Shown one piece after another: positions 61,353-64,000 of a stretch of DNA of 64,000 nucleotides (positions within the stretch are counted from its first letter, which is position 1; every line of letters starts with the position of its first letter). Source of the DNA: Zonotrichia leucophrys gambelii. Taxonomy: Eukaryota > Chordata > Aves > Passeriformes > Passerellidae. The stretch is taken from the NCBI RefSeq assembly GCF_028769735.1, contig NC_088179.1:1116001-1180000 (forward strand), given 5' to 3'. The notes under the pieces are model-generated. The model was not told the DNA's origin. It did not search any database and saw nothing but the letters and a program-made list of their open reading frames with translations. A program made the position numbers and the translations under genes.

Positions 61353-64000
61353 GTCAGTGTTTAATTTTGAAGATGGAGAGCCTGGTTTGCACTGCTGTCA
61401 TCAGTCACCAGCAGTGCCACAGCTCCTGTCCTGTGTCCTGGTGGTGCCATTCCCCTGCACCACACAGAGTCCTGAACTGTGCTGGGAACCAGGGTCCTAA
61501 AGCTCCCTTCTATACCTGCACCAAAAATGTATAAAAGGAGTACCACATCTCCTCTCTTTATGAATGGTATAGAGCCACTTTGGCATCAATACACAAAAAG
61601 CTTGCAGTGAAAAACTATTGAGGATCACCAGTAAAAAGTAACACAGCCCTTATGTGCTCACACAGCTCTGTACAAGTGGATGGGAGCCATGTGGAGCTGG
61701 GAGGTCAGGCACAGCTTGGGAAGTGGGACCATGGGATGTGGGCTGCAGCACCCTCTGTGCTGTTGGCCACTCTCCAGCCACTTCCCAGCACACACATTTA
61801 TGTGCATGATGAGTGTTCTGCAGGACAGATAATGAGTTCAAACCTCAGCAGTAGCTCACATGACTCCCCCATTCACACACACACACATCCCTGGGTTACC
61901 TGACTGCCCTTCCTGCACAGACAGAGCCAGTAACACTCACCCAGAGCCACTTCCCTAGGCAGGAGCCACTTGTGTCACCTGTGCTCTGCATCAGCAGGGA
62001 CACTTCCTGCATTTGGCCTGCTTAGCTTTAACAGAGGGGAAGAGAATTTCCAAGCCATATTGCTGGGGCCTTCTCTCAACTGAAAACAAGCAGTTCCACA
62101 CTGACCTGGGCCCACCACCCAACAGCACTGGTGCTCAACAGTCTCTGGACCTTTAACAGCTCCCTGGGTGCTTCCACACTCACCTCCCCAAACACATGGA
62201 GCCTGGTTGGGGCTGTGGGTAGGGCTTTGTTTTCTTGCCCATGTGGTTTACAGAGCTGCCTTTCTTTGCTCCTTTGCATTTGCAGGCACTGGGCATCCTT
62301 GGGGTTATGTGTTGTGTGGGAGTTTCAACGAGACAGATTTATTGTAGAGATAAAAGGATCCTGTTTGACATCACAGACTCTGATTATGATTTTCAGTAGT
62401 ATTTCTTTATGATTTAAGTTGTACTTGGACATTTTTCATGCAAAATGATTTCTAGTCCATTACTTTTGTAAAAGATTTCAAGAAATCTCTCTTGAGATGT
62501 AACACACATATGGAAGTTTATCAGTGAAGATGTAAATGCTGTATTTGGTTGCCATGACTTCTGTCCAACTAGAGATGGGATGAGGATGTCAGATTTGGTT
62601 CTTTAAAAAGCTTTTCAACTACACTCTGAGGTGATAAAGGCACTTAGTGGTTTGTATTATTTCAGTTTTTCATATTGGTATTATATGAAGAGATTTCAGG
62701 TAAGCTGTACCTAGGCATTGACACAAGCCTTTTTAAATCTACAGACACAATTCTGTAACATATCAACAAAATTCCCAGATGTATAAAGCCTTTAGACCAC
62801 AAACAGGGCAAGAGCACCAAGAAAGGGAAGCATATTTTTCACCACATGTTTTCAGCAGAATCAAAGGGCATGACTCAGTTTCCCTTTAGTCCTTGGGAGC
62901 ACAAAGGAGCCTGGTTTGCAAGCTGAGCAATAAAACAGCTTCCAGTCCCACACTCACAGCAGCACCACAATGAGCCCTTCATTAGTCGCCACTTCCCGTC
63001 AAACGGTTAAAGGGGACACAGGTTTACCAAACAGCTAATCCTTGATAATGAAAGGTTTCCAACAAAGCTGCCTTTCCAGGGAGTCTGGGCACTTTCACAT
63101 TAGCAAGAAGTGAATAGACAAAGTGGTTCAGGAAACATGCCAAACAGTAGCTCATGCATTGAAACACAAAGCCTGCAGTCTTCAGGGAGCTAAAGAAAAA
63201 TTACAGTAGTGTTTTGCGTTCTTTCTTGTCACCATAATTACTTTCTCCTTCACTTTCTTTCATATCATTTAATGAATAGTCTTCCAACTAGAGAATATAT
63301 ACACAGTTGTCCTTAAATTTCATTTGCAAATACAAATCAGTTTCTGCAGTACCTTATCCCACCCTCCTTGTGAGCCAGGTTCCCTCTTTTTTGCTGTGGG
63401 CCTCTTCTGGATGTATGCCACTTTTCTAACTATCAATGCCTATGCAACTGTAACATCACTGACTGCCACCCCTTCATTTCTTCAGGGTTTTGTTTTAATT
63501 TGGTGTTTAACAAGTCAACAATTGGATCTTTTCCTCCTGGGGTCTATTTTAAGGTGGCCTTGTTTAGTCAGATGCAATTAGGCATTTAAGATCCAAGATA
63601 AGTATTTTTCTTTTAAAATTGTAAAAGCAATGCATATTTGGATTTAGGTAAAGAATTTCAGGATTAACATTAAAGTATGAAATACAAGGGTTATAGAAAC
63701 AGCTTTTCTTTTTGACAGAAGGTCATGGCAAAACAAATTTGGGGCAGCTGAAGAACCAGTTCACAGGGACAGAGGAGCTGTAGGGCAGAAAATTTTGAGC
63801 ATGGAAACACAAGCTGTTTGTGTATATATATACTGTTTACACAAGTATATTATCCTGAGTGCACAGTGGAGCCCTGGGATGCACTGTGCCACCTTTGGTC
63901 ACATTCCCTGCAATTGGTCAAGGGAGCAGGAGGAGAGCACAGCTTGTGTGTGTTGTATCATCTCATGAAAGACAGCCAGATGCAGGAAGCAGTACTGGCC
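61353..64000. other. Unique non-coding stretch to window end
   Basis: Contains a CA microsatellite at 61874-61886 and the possible terminal exon start at 62286. No LTR, CR1 or recognised gene seen. Confidence 0.5.

Noticed and set aside
1..64000. CRISPR arrays, bacterial operons, tRNA or rRNA genes
   Set aside because: No regularly spaced repeats, no dense long ORFs and no recognisable RNA gene motifs; the repeat content is avian.

Overview
The window looks like non-coding DNA from a songbird (passerine). It is AT-rich overall, with no bacterial-style gene packing, CRISPR array, rRNA or tRNA that I could see. The interspersed repeats are avian: CR1 LINE 3' ends and several solo retroviral LTRs whose sequences I recognise as common in passerine genomes. 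No L1- or Alu-like elements are visible. I could not assign any known protein-coding gene with confidence. The window is most likely intergenic or deep intronic.

Layout. 1-412 is the edge of a ~540 bp LTR (copy A). 413-3352 is unique DNA. 3353-3738 is a solo LTR of a second family. 3739-8489 is unique apart from an old CR1 fragment near 5.5 kb. 8490-9240, minus strand, is a decayed Gag fragment that resembles Ty3/gypsy retrotransposons rather than retroviruses. 9241-22922 is mostly unique, with a CR1 3' end near 10.6 kb, an AT-rich hairpin near 11.1 kb, a 45-bp duplication near 14.5 kb and a few exon-like openings. 22923-24303 holds two LTRs almost side by side: a third family with a 4-bp target duplication, then copy B of the ~540 bp LTR. 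24304-34363 has a CR1 fragment at 25.4 kb and two exon-like minus-strand segments. 34364-35217 is copy C, split by another complete LTR of 309 bp (34760-35068) flanked by a 6-bp target duplication. 35218-64000 is mainly unique DNA with one more LTR (about 45270-45650), several short tandem duplications, and a pair of phase-compatible exon-like segments near 61 kb.

The transposon record can be partly ordered: copy C was present before the 309 bp LTR landed in it. The best-supported results are the nested LTR, the three copies of one LTR family and the gypsy-type Gag relic. The exon candidates rest only on splice-site shape, open frame and amino-acid composition. Pseudo-exons of this kind are common in vertebrate introns and they turned up on both strands here, so all of them are given low confidence.
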